Below, piece by piece: positions 1 through 8,421 of a DNA stretch of 64,000 bases. Numbering within the stretch: position 1 is the stretch's first letter; each line of letters opens with the position of its first letter. The translations under genes were made by a program, and so were the position numbers. Source of the stretch: Kineosporia sp. NBRC 101731 (lineage in GTDB: Bacteria; Actinomycetota; Actinomycetes; Actinomycetales; Kineosporiaceae); NCBI RefSeq assembly GCF_030269305.1, contig NZ_BSTC01000011.1, positions 124,001 through 188,000 of the forward strand, read 5' to 3'. The notes beneath the pieces were generated by a model. The model did not search any database, was not told the origin of the DNA, and worked only from the letters and a program-made list of their open reading frames with translations.

Positions 1-570
1 CATCTGGACAACGGCAAGAACAGGACCGCGGCCCAGCAGATGGGCCTGAACGGCGTGCCTGTCCCCGGAAAGCAGGCACCTGTGGCGCGCAACCTTCGGG
101 CGTTCGACGAGGGCGCCCTGCAGGCGAGCATGGGCAACAGGAGCGGTGGCGCCTTCCCGGCGAAGCTCGCAACGATGGAAGCCCAGAAGGCCGAGGAGAA
201 ACTGATCCTGTGGGCTATCGGTCTGGCGGGGCCGAAGGCGGTCAAGCGGACGGCGTTCTCGGCGGCGTCGCTGCATTCTGCGGCGGCAATCATCGTCCGG
301 CAGAGCGAGCTTCCTGCAGTGACCGCGGAGGCGGTGGAGGAGTTCTTCGATGAGTGGCTGAACCCGAAGCGGCCGATCGTCAGCAAGGCCATCACGTGGT
401 TGAACGCCCTGGATCCCGGCACGTACACCAGCAAGCCGGGGCCCGCTCAGGTGGGGGCGTTGATCCGATCGTGGAACGACCACCGTGGAGGACATCGGTC
501 GCGGTCTGGTGTCGCCTTGCAGGGCAAGGACGGGAAGTGGATTCCGTTCCCTGACCAAATCGCTCCTTAA
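1..570 (+). CDS. hypothetical phage protein, 5'-truncated
   Basis: The frame is open from the first base of the window, so the true start lies upstream; the ATG at 40 is internal. The visible 189 residues are mostly helical and end in a basic, Gly-rich stretch and GKDGKWIPFP. I do not recognise the family. A ParB/Srx-like phage protein is possible from the opening HLDNGKNRTAAQQ, but this is weak. It heads an early operon whose next gene begins 2 nt after its stop. Confidence 0.6.
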   Translation, partial: HLDNGKNRTAAQQMGLNGVPVPGKQAPVARNLRAFDEGALQASMGNRSGGAFPAKLATMEAQKAEEKLILWAIGLAGPKAVKRTAFSAASLHSAAAIIVRQSELPAVTAEAVEEFFDEWLNPKRPIVSKAITWLNALDPGTYTSKPGPAQVGALIRSWNDHRGGHRSRSGVALQGKDGKWIPFPDQIAP

Positions 571-571
571 C

Positions 572-811
572 GTGCCCCGCCGGCATCCTCGCCGCCGTGT
601 TCCCCCGCCGCGCCGGACCAGTTGGTTGGTTTGCTCGAAGCGGTGCATGGACGAGGCGGAAGCTGGCCGAGTCCTGGCCCGGTACCGCGATCGCCGGGAG
701 CGTGGCTGGGCGGATCCAACGAGGCCGTACACGGCCATCTATGAGTGCAGCGTCTGCGGTACAGGCGTCTGGCATTTGACGACGAAACCACAAGGGGAGA
801 AGACGAAGTGA
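572..811 (+). CDS. small zinc-ribbon-like protein
   Basis: GTG start 2 nt after the preceding stop; 79 aa. A basic N-terminus is followed by CSKRC, then an AEAGRVLARYRDRRE helix and CSVCGTGVWHLT. This CxxxC...CxxC plus WHLT layout is common in short actinophage zinc-ribbon proteins. Its stop overlaps the GTG of the next gene (GTGA). The role is unknown; nucleic-acid binding would be a guess. Confidence 0.65.
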   Translation: MPRRHPRRRVPPPRRTSWLVCSKRCMDEAEAGRVLARYRDRRERGWADPTRPYTAIYECSVCGTGVWHLTTKPQGEKTK

Positions 812-1914
812 CAACGACTGAGGATGAGATCGTTCCGGACGACACGTCCGCGCTGGGTACACCGGTGGACACGGGGCCGGCCCGGATGATCCTGAAGGTG
901 TCGGCGCGCGACCTGCGGGCGGGCCTGACGTCGGTGAAGGAGCACCAGTCGCTGGATGACCTGCTCCCGGAGCTGTGCCGGATGCGGGCCTACGTGCGGT
1001 CGGGGAATCTGTTCCTCTCGGCCACGGACCGGTTCACGCTGGGCATGGCGTGTGTGTCCGTGTGGGAGAACGAGTACGACGATGACGGCGAGTTCTTCGA
1101 CCTGTCCCGGGTGCAGGTCGGCGAGATGCTGGCGATGTTCAAGGCGGGCAAGTCGTCAGACGACATCGCCGATGACTTCCTGGAGATCAGGGTGTCGGAC
1201 CGGTTCATCGTGGTGACCGATGTCGCGGGCATGATCCCGGGCAAGTCGGTGTCGTGGCCGCGGATCGAGAACGCCGACGGGTTCCCGAATCTGGTCGACA
1301 TGATGGGTCGGATTCAGGGCCTGGCCGGGACGGCGACCAGTAGCGCGATGCACACCAACGGGAAGATGCTCAAGCGGTTCGACGCGGCCACGAAGGTGTA
1401 CGAGAACGTCCTGACGATCCGTCCGACAGGCGAGAAGGCCGGGGCTTTGGCGATGGCATGCGGGGAGTCGTTCCGCGGCGCGCTGATGCCGGTGCCGCTG
1501 GCCGAGTTGGCGCTGGCCGAGTTGGAGGCGAACGACCGGGCGTGGGATCAGTGGCTTGGGGCCGTGGACATCGGTACGGGCGAGCTCCCGCCGATCGTGC
1601 CGGCCCCACGTGACCCGGAGCCCGACGTCGCCGAGGTCGAGGTGCTGGCCGGCCAGACGGACGCGGTCGAGGCCGCTGGTCTGGAGCTCCTGATCGCTGC
1701 GGCCGAGCTGGTGGTCACCGAGCAGTACTGCACGAAGGCGATGTTGCAGCGGAAGCTCCGGGTCGGGTTCGTGAAGGCCGCGGATCTCCTGATCGAGCTG
1801 GAGCAGGAGAACATCGTGGGCCCGGAGGCGGACGAGAAGTTCCCGGTGCTGGTTGCGGTCGAGGATCTGCCGGAGCTTCTCGCTGATCTGCGGGAGGGCC
1901 CGGCCAGCGAGTAG
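808..1914 (+). CDS. sliding-clamp-like protein with C-terminal FtsK gamma-type winged helix
   Basis: GTG at 808 with an AGGGGAGA ribosome site 8 nt upstream; 368 aa. Residues about 15-240 resemble a DnaN-type beta clamp: ILKVSARDLRAGL, the SATDRFTLG strand and a PRIENADGFPN segment. Residues about 290-350 match the FtsK gamma domain closely: LVVTEQ, MLQRKLRVGF, KAADLLIELEQENIVGP. That domain reads oriented octamers (KOPS) in chromosomal FtsK. A clamp-like body joined to a DNA-reading winged helix suggests a replication or partition factor tethered to specific sites. The clamp assignment is less certain than the gamma domain. Confidence 0.7.
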   Translation: MTTTEDEIVPDDTSALGTPVDTGPARMILKVSARDLRAGLTSVKEHQSLDDLLPELCRMRAYVRSGNLFLSATDRFTLGMACVSVWENEYDDDGEFFDLSRVQVGEMLAMFKAGKSSDDIADDFLEIRVSDRFIVVTDVAGMIPGKSVSWPRIENADGFPNLVDMMGRIQGLAGTATSSAMHTNGKMLKRFDAATKVYENVLTIRPTGEKAGALAMACGESFRGALMPVPLAELALAELEANDRAWDQWLGAVDIGTGELPPIVPAPRDPEPDVAEVEVLAGQTDAVEAAGLELLIAAAELVVTEQYCTKAMLQRKLRVGFVKAADLLIELEQENIVGPEADEKFPVLVAVEDLPELLADLREGPASE

Positions 1915-1920
1915 GAAGGT

Positions 1921-2059
1921 TGAGGCGCGCCCTTGTGTCGGTATCTGAAACCGCGAAAGTGGGATACGATCCGTCACGAGGGCGCGCTTCTGCGTCCGGA
2001 TAAAGCTGAAGGCCAGCGCTGGACACGCTGGCCCTCGGACCCCTTACACAGGAAGGGGG
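1921..2059 (+). promoter_or_regulatory. intergenic promoter/operator region with GGATACGATCC palindrome
   Basis: A 152-nt gap separates the clamp gene from the antirepressor operon. GGATACGATCC at 1962-1972 fits the imperfect palindrome GGATnnnATCC, which recurs near 7129 and at 12569 and 12607 in other operon-head gaps. A strong ribosome site (GGAAGGGGG, 2051-2059) precedes the next GTG. No convincing -35 box is seen. Confidence 0.45.
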
Positions 2060-2066
2060 TGTTGCC

Positions 2067-2456
2067 GTGCTTAACGCTACGGCCACTCCACCGCGCGTCA
2101 ACAAACGCCGATACAGTGGCACCTGCAACAGGTCCCGCGACTGGGCCGTCCACGAAACACTCGCCCACATCGCCCGTGGCGACAAGCCCGCAGACGTGCC
2201 GACACTGCTCGGCATGAGCTTGCCCGCCGTCTACGAGGCACTCCGCCGCTCCGGCGAGACCGACATGGCACGCATCATCCGCGAAGACCACCGCGACGCG
2301 GCCGAGTTTGATCCTGCCACGATCCGCACCATGGCCCAGCAGCGGCTCATCGAACGTGCCGAAGACGCACAGGCCGACGCCAACGAAGACCCGGCCCCCA
2401 CCGGCCGCTGGGTGAAGATGCCCTCCGGCGTCCGGAAGTGGGTGTCGGCACGATGA
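2067..2456 (+). CDS. small HTH-type DNA-binding protein
   Basis: GTG start after a strong GGAAGGGGG site; 129 aa. The centre (HETLAHIARGDKPADVPTLL, then GMSLPAVYEALRRSG) has the shape of a homeodomain-like HTH. The tail is acidic and then basic (GRWVKMPSGVRKWVSAR). It overlaps the antirepressor gene by ATGA, so both are probably co-translated. A regulatory role is inferred from fold and position only. Confidence 0.6.
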   Translation: MLNATATPPRVNKRRYSGTCNRSRDWAVHETLAHIARGDKPADVPTLLGMSLPAVYEALRRSGETDMARIIREDHRDAAEFDPATIRTMAQQRLIERAEDAQADANEDPAPTGRWVKMPSGVRKWVSAR

Positions 2457-3247
2457 CCCTCGCCGAAGCCAAGACGTCGCCGTTCGTCTTCAATGGCAGG
2501 GAAGTGCATGCCTTCAACGGCTCCGACGGGAAGCCGTGGTTCTGGGCGGCGGACGTCTGCCGCGAGCTCGAAATCAAGAACATCAGCGACGCCGTAGCGA
2601 GCCTTGATGGGGACGAAAAGGGTCTCGCCACTGCCGATACCCCTGGCGGCAGCCAGCAGGTTCGCATCATCAACGAGCCCGGCATGTGGTCTCTGGTTCT
2701 CCGCAGCCGCAAGCCAGAGGCGAAGGCGTTCAAGCGCTGGATCACACATGAGGTGATCCCCGTCCTTCGGGTGCACGGTGCGTACTCGATCCCGGGCCAG
2801 CGTCAGTCTCCCGTCCTGCCCAGCCGCCGGGAGCTGGCTCAGATGGTCATCGAGGTCGAGGACGCCCTAGCGGCGTCGGAGCAGAAGGTCGCCAAGCTCG
2901 AACCGAAGGCTGCATACGTCGACCGGGTAATCCTCGTCGAGGGCGATCTGTCGGTGCGGGACACGGCGCAGATCCTCAAGCGCGACCATGGTCTCGATGT
3001 TGGCGAGCATCGCCTCTTCGCCCGGCTGCGCGAGTGGAAGTGGATCGGCGCCGACCGTCGCCCCTACCAGCGGTACATCGAATGCGGCTGGCTCTCCGTC
3101 AAGGAACAGAGCTACGAGCACCCCAAGACGGGCGAGCGGACTGCCGCTTCTCCTCAGGTTCGCGTGACCGCCCGCGGACGCCTTGAAATCCACCAGCGAC
3201 TCGCGGCTGGCCAGACCGCCCTCGAACTGGAAAGCGGTGCTCTCTGA
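2453..3247 (+). CDS. phage antirepressor (BRO-N plus KilAC domains)
   Basis: The ATG at 2453 overlaps the previous stop; an in-frame GTG at 2438 would add 5 residues. 264 aa. Residues 10-105 form a BRO-N domain (VFNGREVHAF, WFWAADVCRELEI, ITHEVIPVLRVHGAY). A coiled linker follows, then a KilAC domain at about 150-255 (LSVRDTAQILKR, LFARLREWKWIG, VRVTARGRLEIHQRL). Such proteins relieve repression by phage repressors or act as DNA-binding regulators. Overlaps the next gene by 1 nt. Confidence 0.9.
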   Translation: MTLAEAKTSPFVFNGREVHAFNGSDGKPWFWAADVCRELEIKNISDAVASLDGDEKGLATADTPGGSQQVRIINEPGMWSLVLRSRKPEAKAFKRWITHEVIPVLRVHGAYSIPGQRQSPVLPSRRELAQMVIEVEDALAASEQKVAKLEPKAAYVDRVILVEGDLSVRDTAQILKRDHGLDVGEHRLFARLREWKWIGADRRPYQRYIECGWLSVKEQSYEHPKTGERTAASPQVRVTARGRLEIHQRLAAGQTALELESGAL

Positions 3248-4350
3248 TGTCGACGAACACGAAGATCGAATGGGCCACGAAGTCCTGGTCTCCCGTTCTT
3301 GGCTGCGACCGGGTTTCGCCGGGATGTGATGGCTGTTATGCCATCCGCACGGTCCACCGCCTCGCGCACAACCCGAGCCCGAAGGTCGGCCCGCTGTACG
3401 TTGATTTGACCGAGCGCCGGGATGGGCGCCTGGACTGGACGGGGAACATCCGCACGATCCCTGAACGCTTGAACGACCCAATCGAGTGGCGCAAGCCGCA
3501 GCGCATCTTCGTGAACTCGCAGGCCGACCTGTTCCACAAGGACGTGCCCCAAGACTTCATCGTCAAGGTGCTGGCCGTGATGGCCATGGCGCCCCAGCAC
3601 ACGTTCCTGGTGCTGACGAAACGCCACGCCCGCATGCGGTCAATCCTGTCGGACCCGGCATTGCAGGCGGACGTTCAGGCCGAGGTGCGTCGAATGCACG
3701 CCGACCGGGACTGGGGCGAGCCGTTGCAGAAGCGGTGGCCGCTGCGGAACCTGCATCTCGGCGTCTCGGTCGAGGACCAGCACTGGGCGGACATCCGTAT
3801 CCCTGCCCTGCTGGCCACGCCGGCCGCGGTTCGCTGGATCAGCGCTGAGCCACTTCTGGGGCCAATCGATCTCGATCTGCCGCGGTGTGACACCCATGGC
3901 CGGGATGAAATTCACGCCGACCAGAACGGTCAGCAGTGGTGCACCGACTGTTCCGCCGACGGGTTCGGCGGCGAGCTGTCTTACGGGCACTGGCTGACCC
4001 TTGACGGCGGCCTGGATGGCGTAATCGTCGGCGGCGAGTCAGGCCCGGCCGCGCGGCCGATGAACCCCAACTGGGCCCGCTCGCTGCGAGATCAGTGCGA
4101 CGAGTACGGCGTCCCCTTCGCCTTCAAGCAGTGGGGTGAGTACCGACCGCTTGCGATGGGGCCGCTGAGCGTTCGGGAAGAGACGACTCCCCGGGACGTG
4201 TGGATCGACAACGCTGGGACGGTTACTCCGAACGTCGATCCGTGCGTCGTCGAACTGGACGCCCGCGTCATGCGCCGCGTCGGGAAGAAGGCAGCGGGCC
4301 GACTGCTGGACGGGCAGCTCCACGACGAGTACGCGGCGGTGGCGGTATGA
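3247..4350 (+). CDS. Gp37/Gp68 family protein (DUF5131, radical-SAM-like cysteine motif)
   Basis: 367 aa, full length for the family. The N-terminus has WSPVLGCDRVSPGCDGCYA, a C-x5-C-x2-C cluster, followed by IFVNSQADLFH, FLVLTKRHARM and RWISAEPLLGPI. A second cysteine pair lies near residues 225-229 (WCTDC). The conserved GGESGPAARPM and FKQWGE segments complete the family signature. The cluster resembles iron-sulfur sites of radical SAM enzymes; the reaction is not established. Confidence 0.9.
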   Translation: MSTNTKIEWATKSWSPVLGCDRVSPGCDGCYAIRTVHRLAHNPSPKVGPLYVDLTERRDGRLDWTGNIRTIPERLNDPIEWRKPQRIFVNSQADLFHKDVPQDFIVKVLAVMAMAPQHTFLVLTKRHARMRSILSDPALQADVQAEVRRMHADRDWGEPLQKRWPLRNLHLGVSVEDQHWADIRIPALLATPAAVRWISAEPLLGPIDLDLPRCDTHGRDEIHADQNGQQWCTDCSADGFGGELSYGHWLTLDGGLDGVIVGGESGPAARPMNPNWARSLRDQCDEYGVPFAFKQWGEYRPLAMGPLSVREETTPRDVWIDNAGTVTPNVDPCVVELDARVMRRVGKKAAGRLLDGQLHDEYAAVAV

Positions 4351-4724
4351 AGGCCACCCGCACCGCCCGTAGAACGTTCTCCTGCGACATGCGCCGGGAC
4401 GTGTGCAATGGCATCCGGAAGGGCGTCCGCTACCAGTACGAGACGCTCCCGCCGGGCGGGGAGCTCGGGTTCGCGAGCTGGACTGTTTGGCGAGCGTGCA
4501 TGGCTTGCGTCGAGGACCGCCGCGAAGAGGGCTACCGGTGGATCCGGAACAACTACGGCGTGGATGCCTTTCACGGCGGCGAGGTCGCGTTCGATGGCCG
4601 GAATGGCTCGTTGGTCGGCACATTCGGCAGTCACCTGCTGGTCCTGCTGGACGGCGACGAGAAGCCCGTCCAGGTGCACCCACGTGACGCCGGCCTGGTC
4701 TACATGGTGGAGGCGACGGCATGA
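4347..4724 (+). CDS. hypothetical protein with cysteine pairs
   Basis: 125 aa from the ATG that overlaps the DUF5131 stop. FSCDMRRDVCNGI and CMACVEDRREEGYRW look like a split zinc site. The C-terminus is a beta-rich stretch (LVGTFGSHLLVLLDGDEKPVQVH). Family not recognised; coupled to the genes on both sides by 4-nt overlaps. Confidence 0.6.
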   Translation: MKATRTARRTFSCDMRRDVCNGIRKGVRYQYETLPPGGELGFASWTVWRACMACVEDRREEGYRWIRNNYGVDAFHGGEVAFDGRNGSLVGTFGSHLLVLLDGDEKPVQVHPRDAGLVYMVEATA

Positions 4725-5071
4725 CGAAGCTGATGCCGTACGAGATCAGTGACGACGGGCGAACACTTCTGATTCGCATGCCCAATGGTGACGGAATCCT
4801 GACGACGACGTTCCGCCGCGACGAGGGCATGCCGTGGACCGAACAGGACATCGTGGAGGCAATGGCCTCCGTGATGGCCAAGGTGAACATGGCGCCGGGG
4901 CAGGAGAACACCCACCGCCGCATCAAGGTCGGCCCGTACGCCATCTACGCGTCCCTCATGACGGGCCCGCCCACGTGGTGGGTGCCGCAGGTGTCGGTGA
5001 AGCGGGAATTCATGGTCGGGTGGCTTCGTGCCGCGCTGGCGATCGCGGTACGGCGAGAGGACGCCCTGTGA
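4721..5071 (+). CDS. hypothetical protein
   Basis: 116 aa, ATGA overlap with the previous gene. It opens with a beta-hairpin (YEISDDGRTLLIRM), then a helix and WWVPQVSVKREFMVGWLRAAL. No recognised motif, but codon use and coupling to both neighbours support it as real. Confidence 0.55.
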   Translation: MTKLMPYEISDDGRTLLIRMPNGDGILTTTFRRDEGMPWTEQDIVEAMASVMAKVNMAPGQENTHRRIKVGPYAIYASLMTGPPTWWVPQVSVKREFMVGWLRAALAIAVRREDAL

Positions 5072-5373
5072 CCCGCGTCCTCGACGGCACCCCATCCGTG
5101 CGCAACATGCACGGCACGTGGACCATCGAGCAGGCCGCCTGCATCCTCAACGCCTCCGGCCTGTACGTGACCGTCCGCGACCTCCACGCCGCGTTCCGCC
5201 AACACGGCTGGATCCGCGGCGCCCACGTCGACCGTGAAATCACCAGAGCCGCATGGACATACCTCGACCAGGACGCCGACCACCTCGTCATCACCGGCCC
5301 CGGGATCGCCGAAATCCACAAGCGGCTCGGAGGAACGAAACCCATCAAGGTGCACTGCCAGGTGATCCGGTGA
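5068..5373 (+). CDS. KilAC-like winged-helix protein
   Basis: GTG overlaps the previous stop; 101 aa. WTIEQAACILNASG, VTVRDLHAAFRQHGWI and VITGPGIAEIHKRLGG follow the order of the KilAC domain (HTH, FLRERGWI-like segment, terminal helix), here without a BRO-N domain. It could be a stand-alone DNA-binding partner or competitor of the full antirepressor at 2453. Inference from pattern only. Confidence 0.55.
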   Translation: MTRVLDGTPSVRNMHGTWTIEQAACILNASGLYVTVRDLHAAFRQHGWIRGAHVDREITRAAWTYLDQDADHLVITGPGIAEIHKRLGGTKPIKVHCQVIR

Positions 5374-5410
5374 GCGCCGGCCGACAGACCACGAACAGGG
5401 GAACAATCTG

Positions 5411-7054
5411 ATGCTTCGACTAAACGACTGGTTCTGCGGTGCTGGTGGGGCCACCCAGGGCGCACACACTGTCCCCGGGGTCGAACCCGTCCTCGCCGCC
5501 AACCACAACGAGCAAGCCATCGCCACGCACTCGGCAAACTTCCCGGACGTCGAGCACTTCAGAGGCGACATCAAGGACCTCGACGTGGCCGGGCACCCGT
5601 ACGCGGAGATCTTCTGGGCCTCGCCGGAGTGCACGAATTGGTCCGTGGCCAAGGGAAAGAAGGTCGACTACGACGGCAGCAAGCAGCCGGGTCTCTTCGG
5701 TGACACGGAGATCGAAGACGACGTCATGCGGTCCCGGGCGCTCATGCAGGACGTCATCCGCTACCTCGAAGGCATGGACCTCCGGCAGCAGCCCGTGCTG
5801 GCCGGCGTCGTGGAGAACGTGACGGACATTCGGAAGTGGGAGCACTGGCACGCCTGGCGGTCCCGGATCGAAAAAATCGGCTACCGGACCCGCCTGATCG
5901 CGCTGAACAGCATGCACGCCGAGTCGACCAGGGCACCCCGGGCCCCGCAGTCCCGCGACCGCCTGTACCTGGCCTACTGGCACACCAAGATCGGTCGCGA
6001 TCCCGACTGGGACCGGTGGCTCCGCCCGTCCGCGCACTGTCCGACCTGCGACCGTGACGTCGCGGCCGTGCAGTCCTGGAAGAAGCCGGGCACCGACATG
6101 GGCCGGTACCGGCAGCAGTACGTCTACCGGTGCCCAACCGTCTCCTGCCGTGGACAGATCGTCGAGCCCGTCTTCGTCCCGGCCGCTGCGGCCATCGACT
6201 GGACGCTGCCCGGGACGCGGATCGGCGACCGGGCCAAGCCGCTGGCGGACAAGACGCTCGCACGGATCCGGGCCGGGATCGAGAAGTACGCCCGGCCGAT
6301 CAGCCTGGAGGCCGCAGGCAACACGTTCGAGCGCCGCCCGGGCGTCCGGACCTGGCCGATGGACGAGCCGCTGAAGACGCTGCACACGTCGGCATCCAAG
6401 GCGCTGGCCGTTCCCCCGATGCTCATGCCCGCAGGCGGCACATGGAACGACACAGGACAGCCGCTCTCCCAGCCGATGCGGGCGCGCACCACCCGGGAGA
6501 CGGAAGGGGTCCTGGTTCCACCGCTTCTCGTGCCGGTCGAGGGGCGCGACGGTAAGCAGGCGGGCGCCGTGGCCGAGCACCTGCGGACAATGACGACCCG
6601 GAACGAGACAGGCCTCCTCATCCCACCGTTCATCACCGAGCTGCGCGGTGGCGGCTCCGATCACCGGCCCATCAGCGAGTCCCTGGCCACGATCACGGCG
6701 TCCGGGAACCATCACGGGCTCGTGACCATGCAGGCGTGGGCCGCGATGTACGGCTACGACAGCGGTGCGCTCCGCAACCACCACCAGATGCCGATGCCGA
6801 CTCAGACCACGGTCCAGGGCGACGGCGTGCTGACCGGCCAGGGCCTGCCCGCGGTCGAAGACTGTCTCTTCCGAATGCTCGAACCCCACGAGATCCACGC
6901 CGGTATGGCGTTCGTCCCGGGCTACATCGTCCTCGGCTCCAAGCGCGACAAGGTCAAACAGCTGGGCAACGCGGTCACCCCACCGGTGGCCGAGGTGCTC
7001 GTCTCAGCGCTCGTCGAGTGCATCAGCGGCGAGCCGATCGAGCGCGCAGCATGA
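5411..7054 (+). CDS. C5 cytosine DNA methyltransferase
   Basis: ATG after an AGGGGA site; 547 aa. Motif I DWFCGAGGATQG is at residues 6-17. The catalytic motif IV reads ASPECTNWS at about 70-78, keeping the cysteine but with PEC in place of the usual PCQ. Motif VI (VVENV) is near 132, motif VIII (QSRDRLYLAYW) near 180, and QLGNAVTPPVAE (motif X) near 516-527. A long insert between VIII and X includes CPTCDRDV, a probable zinc site, and the target-recognition region. No partner restriction enzyme is visible, so self-protection from host restriction or regulation is likely. Confidence 0.92.
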   Translation: MLRLNDWFCGAGGATQGAHTVPGVEPVLAANHNEQAIATHSANFPDVEHFRGDIKDLDVAGHPYAEIFWASPECTNWSVAKGKKVDYDGSKQPGLFGDTEIEDDVMRSRALMQDVIRYLEGMDLRQQPVLAGVVENVTDIRKWEHWHAWRSRIEKIGYRTRLIALNSMHAESTRAPRAPQSRDRLYLAYWHTKIGRDPDWDRWLRPSAHCPTCDRDVAAVQSWKKPGTDMGRYRQQYVYRCPTVSCRGQIVEPVFVPAAAAIDWTLPGTRIGDRAKPLADKTLARIRAGIEKYARPISLEAAGNTFERRPGVRTWPMDEPLKTLHTSASKALAVPPMLMPAGGTWNDTGQPLSQPMRARTTRETEGVLVPPLLVPVEGRDGKQAGAVAEHLRTMTTRNETGLLIPPFITELRGGGSDHRPISESLATITASGNHHGLVTMQAWAAMYGYDSGALRNHHQMPMPTQTTVQGDGVLTGQGLPAVEDCLFRMLEPHEIHAGMAFVPGYIVLGSKRDKVKQLGNAVTPPVAEVLVSALVECISGEPIERAA

Positions 7055-7250
7055 ACGTCGAGCAAGGGTCGGTCGTCTGGTAGCCACGCAATCAACCCAC
7101 GCCATCAGAGTTGGATCAGTAGCCAATGGGATAGGATCAGAAGCGGCTCAGAAACGAAACTGCGACCCCCTCATTCCTTGGCCGGAGCGGGGATCGCAGC
7201 TGAGGCACCACCGAGCAGGCCCATGTCCATGCACCACTACAGGAGGTCTC
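7055..7250 (+). promoter_or_regulatory. replication-operon promoter region with repeat motif and hairpin
   Basis: The 196-nt gap holds AGTTGGATCAG (7109-7119; same 11-mer at 12565) and TGGGATAGGATC (7127-7138), close to the TGGGATACGATC at 1960. TTGGAT and TAGGAT lie 15 nt apart, short but promoter-like. Downstream, CTGCGACCCC (7160-7169) pairs with GGGGATCGCAG (7189-7199), one bulge, as a leader hairpin. A strong AGGAGGT (7241-7247) precedes the next GTG. Confidence 0.5.
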
Positions 7251-7544
7251 GTGTCTGAGGCTAGCAACGCCCGCAATGCCCGCGCAGTAAGTGAGCCCAT
7301 TGAACGCGGGCAGGGGGTGAAACTCACCGAACAGCCCTACAGCCAGCACGACGTCGATCGTTTCCTGACCACCGGCACTGGCTACCTCGGGCCCGCCGAA
7401 CGTCGAGCAGTCATCTGGCGACTCCTCGAGGATGGCGGAACACCCGCAGGGGTCGCCCGTCGGGTCGGATGCTCCGCACTGACCGTGCGTCGAGCCCGCC
7501 AGGCCCTCATCGAGGCGCGCGGGGACATGGCGGTGGCGTCATGA
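7251..7544 (+). CDS. small HTH DNA-binding protein
   Basis: GTG 3 nt after AGGAGGT; 97 aa. A disordered N-terminus is followed by AERRAVIWRLLEDGGTPAGV and ARRVGCSALTVRRARQALIE, a classic helix-turn-helix. As first gene of the replication operon it may control it or the initiator. Overlaps the next gene by ATGA. Confidence 0.7.
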   Translation: MSEASNARNARAVSEPIERGQGVKLTEQPYSQHDVDRFLTTGTGYLGPAERRAVIWRLLEDGGTPAGVARRVGCSALTVRRARQALIEARGDMAVAS

Positions 7545-7786
7545 GTCAGCTCATCTTCCACGGCGCCTGTGGCCAGTCCTGGACCGGCCTGACTCGCGCG
7601 CACTGCTCGGGTTGCCACGAGGTCTTCGTCTCGTCGGGGTTCGACAAGCACCAGCGCATCAACGGCGGCAAGGTTACCTGCCTCCCGCCGGCCGACGTCG
7701 GCCTCATCGCCCGCGAAAAGCCCTGGGGCGTCCTGTGGGGGATGCCCGGTGGGTATTGGGATGACACCGAGGGCGGTGACGCATGA
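7541..7786 (+). CDS. FDXHR-type putative zinc-binding protein
   Basis: 81 aa from the ATG overlapping the previous stop. CGQSW...HCSGCHEVFVSSGFDKHQR...C is the layout of the short actinophage family named after its FDxHR motif (here FDKHQ). It ends in GMPGGYWDDTEGG. Zinc binding is inferred from Cys/His spacing; role unknown. Confidence 0.75.
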   Translation: MSQLIFHGACGQSWTGLTRAHCSGCHEVFVSSGFDKHQRINGGKVTCLPPADVGLIAREKPWGVLWGMPGGYWDDTEGGDA

Positions 7787-8421
7787 GCATTCGAAGTATC
7801 CCCATCGCCCTACAGCGTGACCCCGAGTTCGGCCGGCTTAGCATCGGGGCCCAGTGGGCATTGTTCAGCCTCACCGCGTCATTCGACCTGAAGGCGGACG
7901 GCGTAGCTGTGCTGACTGCGCGCCGCTGGTCGGGCACCTGGTCGACTCACGCCTCCGAGGAGGGCATCGTCTCAGCCCTTGCCGAACTGGAACTGTCGGG
8001 TTTTGTGAGGGTGGATGACGAGGAAGGCGAGGTCTTCCACGCGAAGTACTACGAGTGGCAGCGACTCGGGGCCCAGCCTCGCCGAGTAGCTGGCGCCTGG
8101 GACCTGCTCGCGAGGCGATCGCCCGTGATACGTGAAGTAGCCCAGGACACCCTGCTTGCCGAAGTGGCTCGGGCGAGCAAGAACGCCAAGCCGTTGGCCG
8201 AAGGTCGGAAGTCGGTCTTCGAGCGGGACAGCTGGCGCTGCGTTGCCTGCGGCTGGGGGTTGGGCGACGACATCCCCCTCACCGCCACGGGCCGCCCGCT
8301 GCACCGCGGCCTTGAGGTGGACCATGTCTTCCCGAAGTCAAAGGGTGGCGTGGATGGGCCGGAGAACTTCCAGACGCTCTGCACCTCTTGCAATTCCAGC
8401 AAGGGTGCGAAGCTCCGGTGA
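7783..8421 (+). CDS. winged-helix protein with C-terminal HNH endonuclease
   Basis: 212 aa. Residues 1-100 resemble phage replisome-organiser winged helices (SIGAQWALFSLTASFDLKADG, LAELELSGFVRVDD, YYEWQRLG). Residues about 147-212 are an HNH nuclease: RDSWRCVACG, the catalytic VDHVFPKSKGG and NFQTLCTSCNSSKG, with two CxxC zinc pairs. Same two-part plan as the gene at 31173. GTGA overlap with the initiator gene. It may nick near the origin or spread as a homing nuclease; not decidable here. Confidence 0.85.
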   Translation: MSIRSIPIALQRDPEFGRLSIGAQWALFSLTASFDLKADGVAVLTARRWSGTWSTHASEEGIVSALAELELSGFVRVDDEEGEVFHAKYYEWQRLGAQPRRVAGAWDLLARRSPVIREVAQDTLLAEVARASKNAKPLAEGRKSVFERDSWRCVACGWGLGDDIPLTATGRPLHRGLEVDHVFPKSKGGVDGPENFQTLCTSCNSSKGAKLR

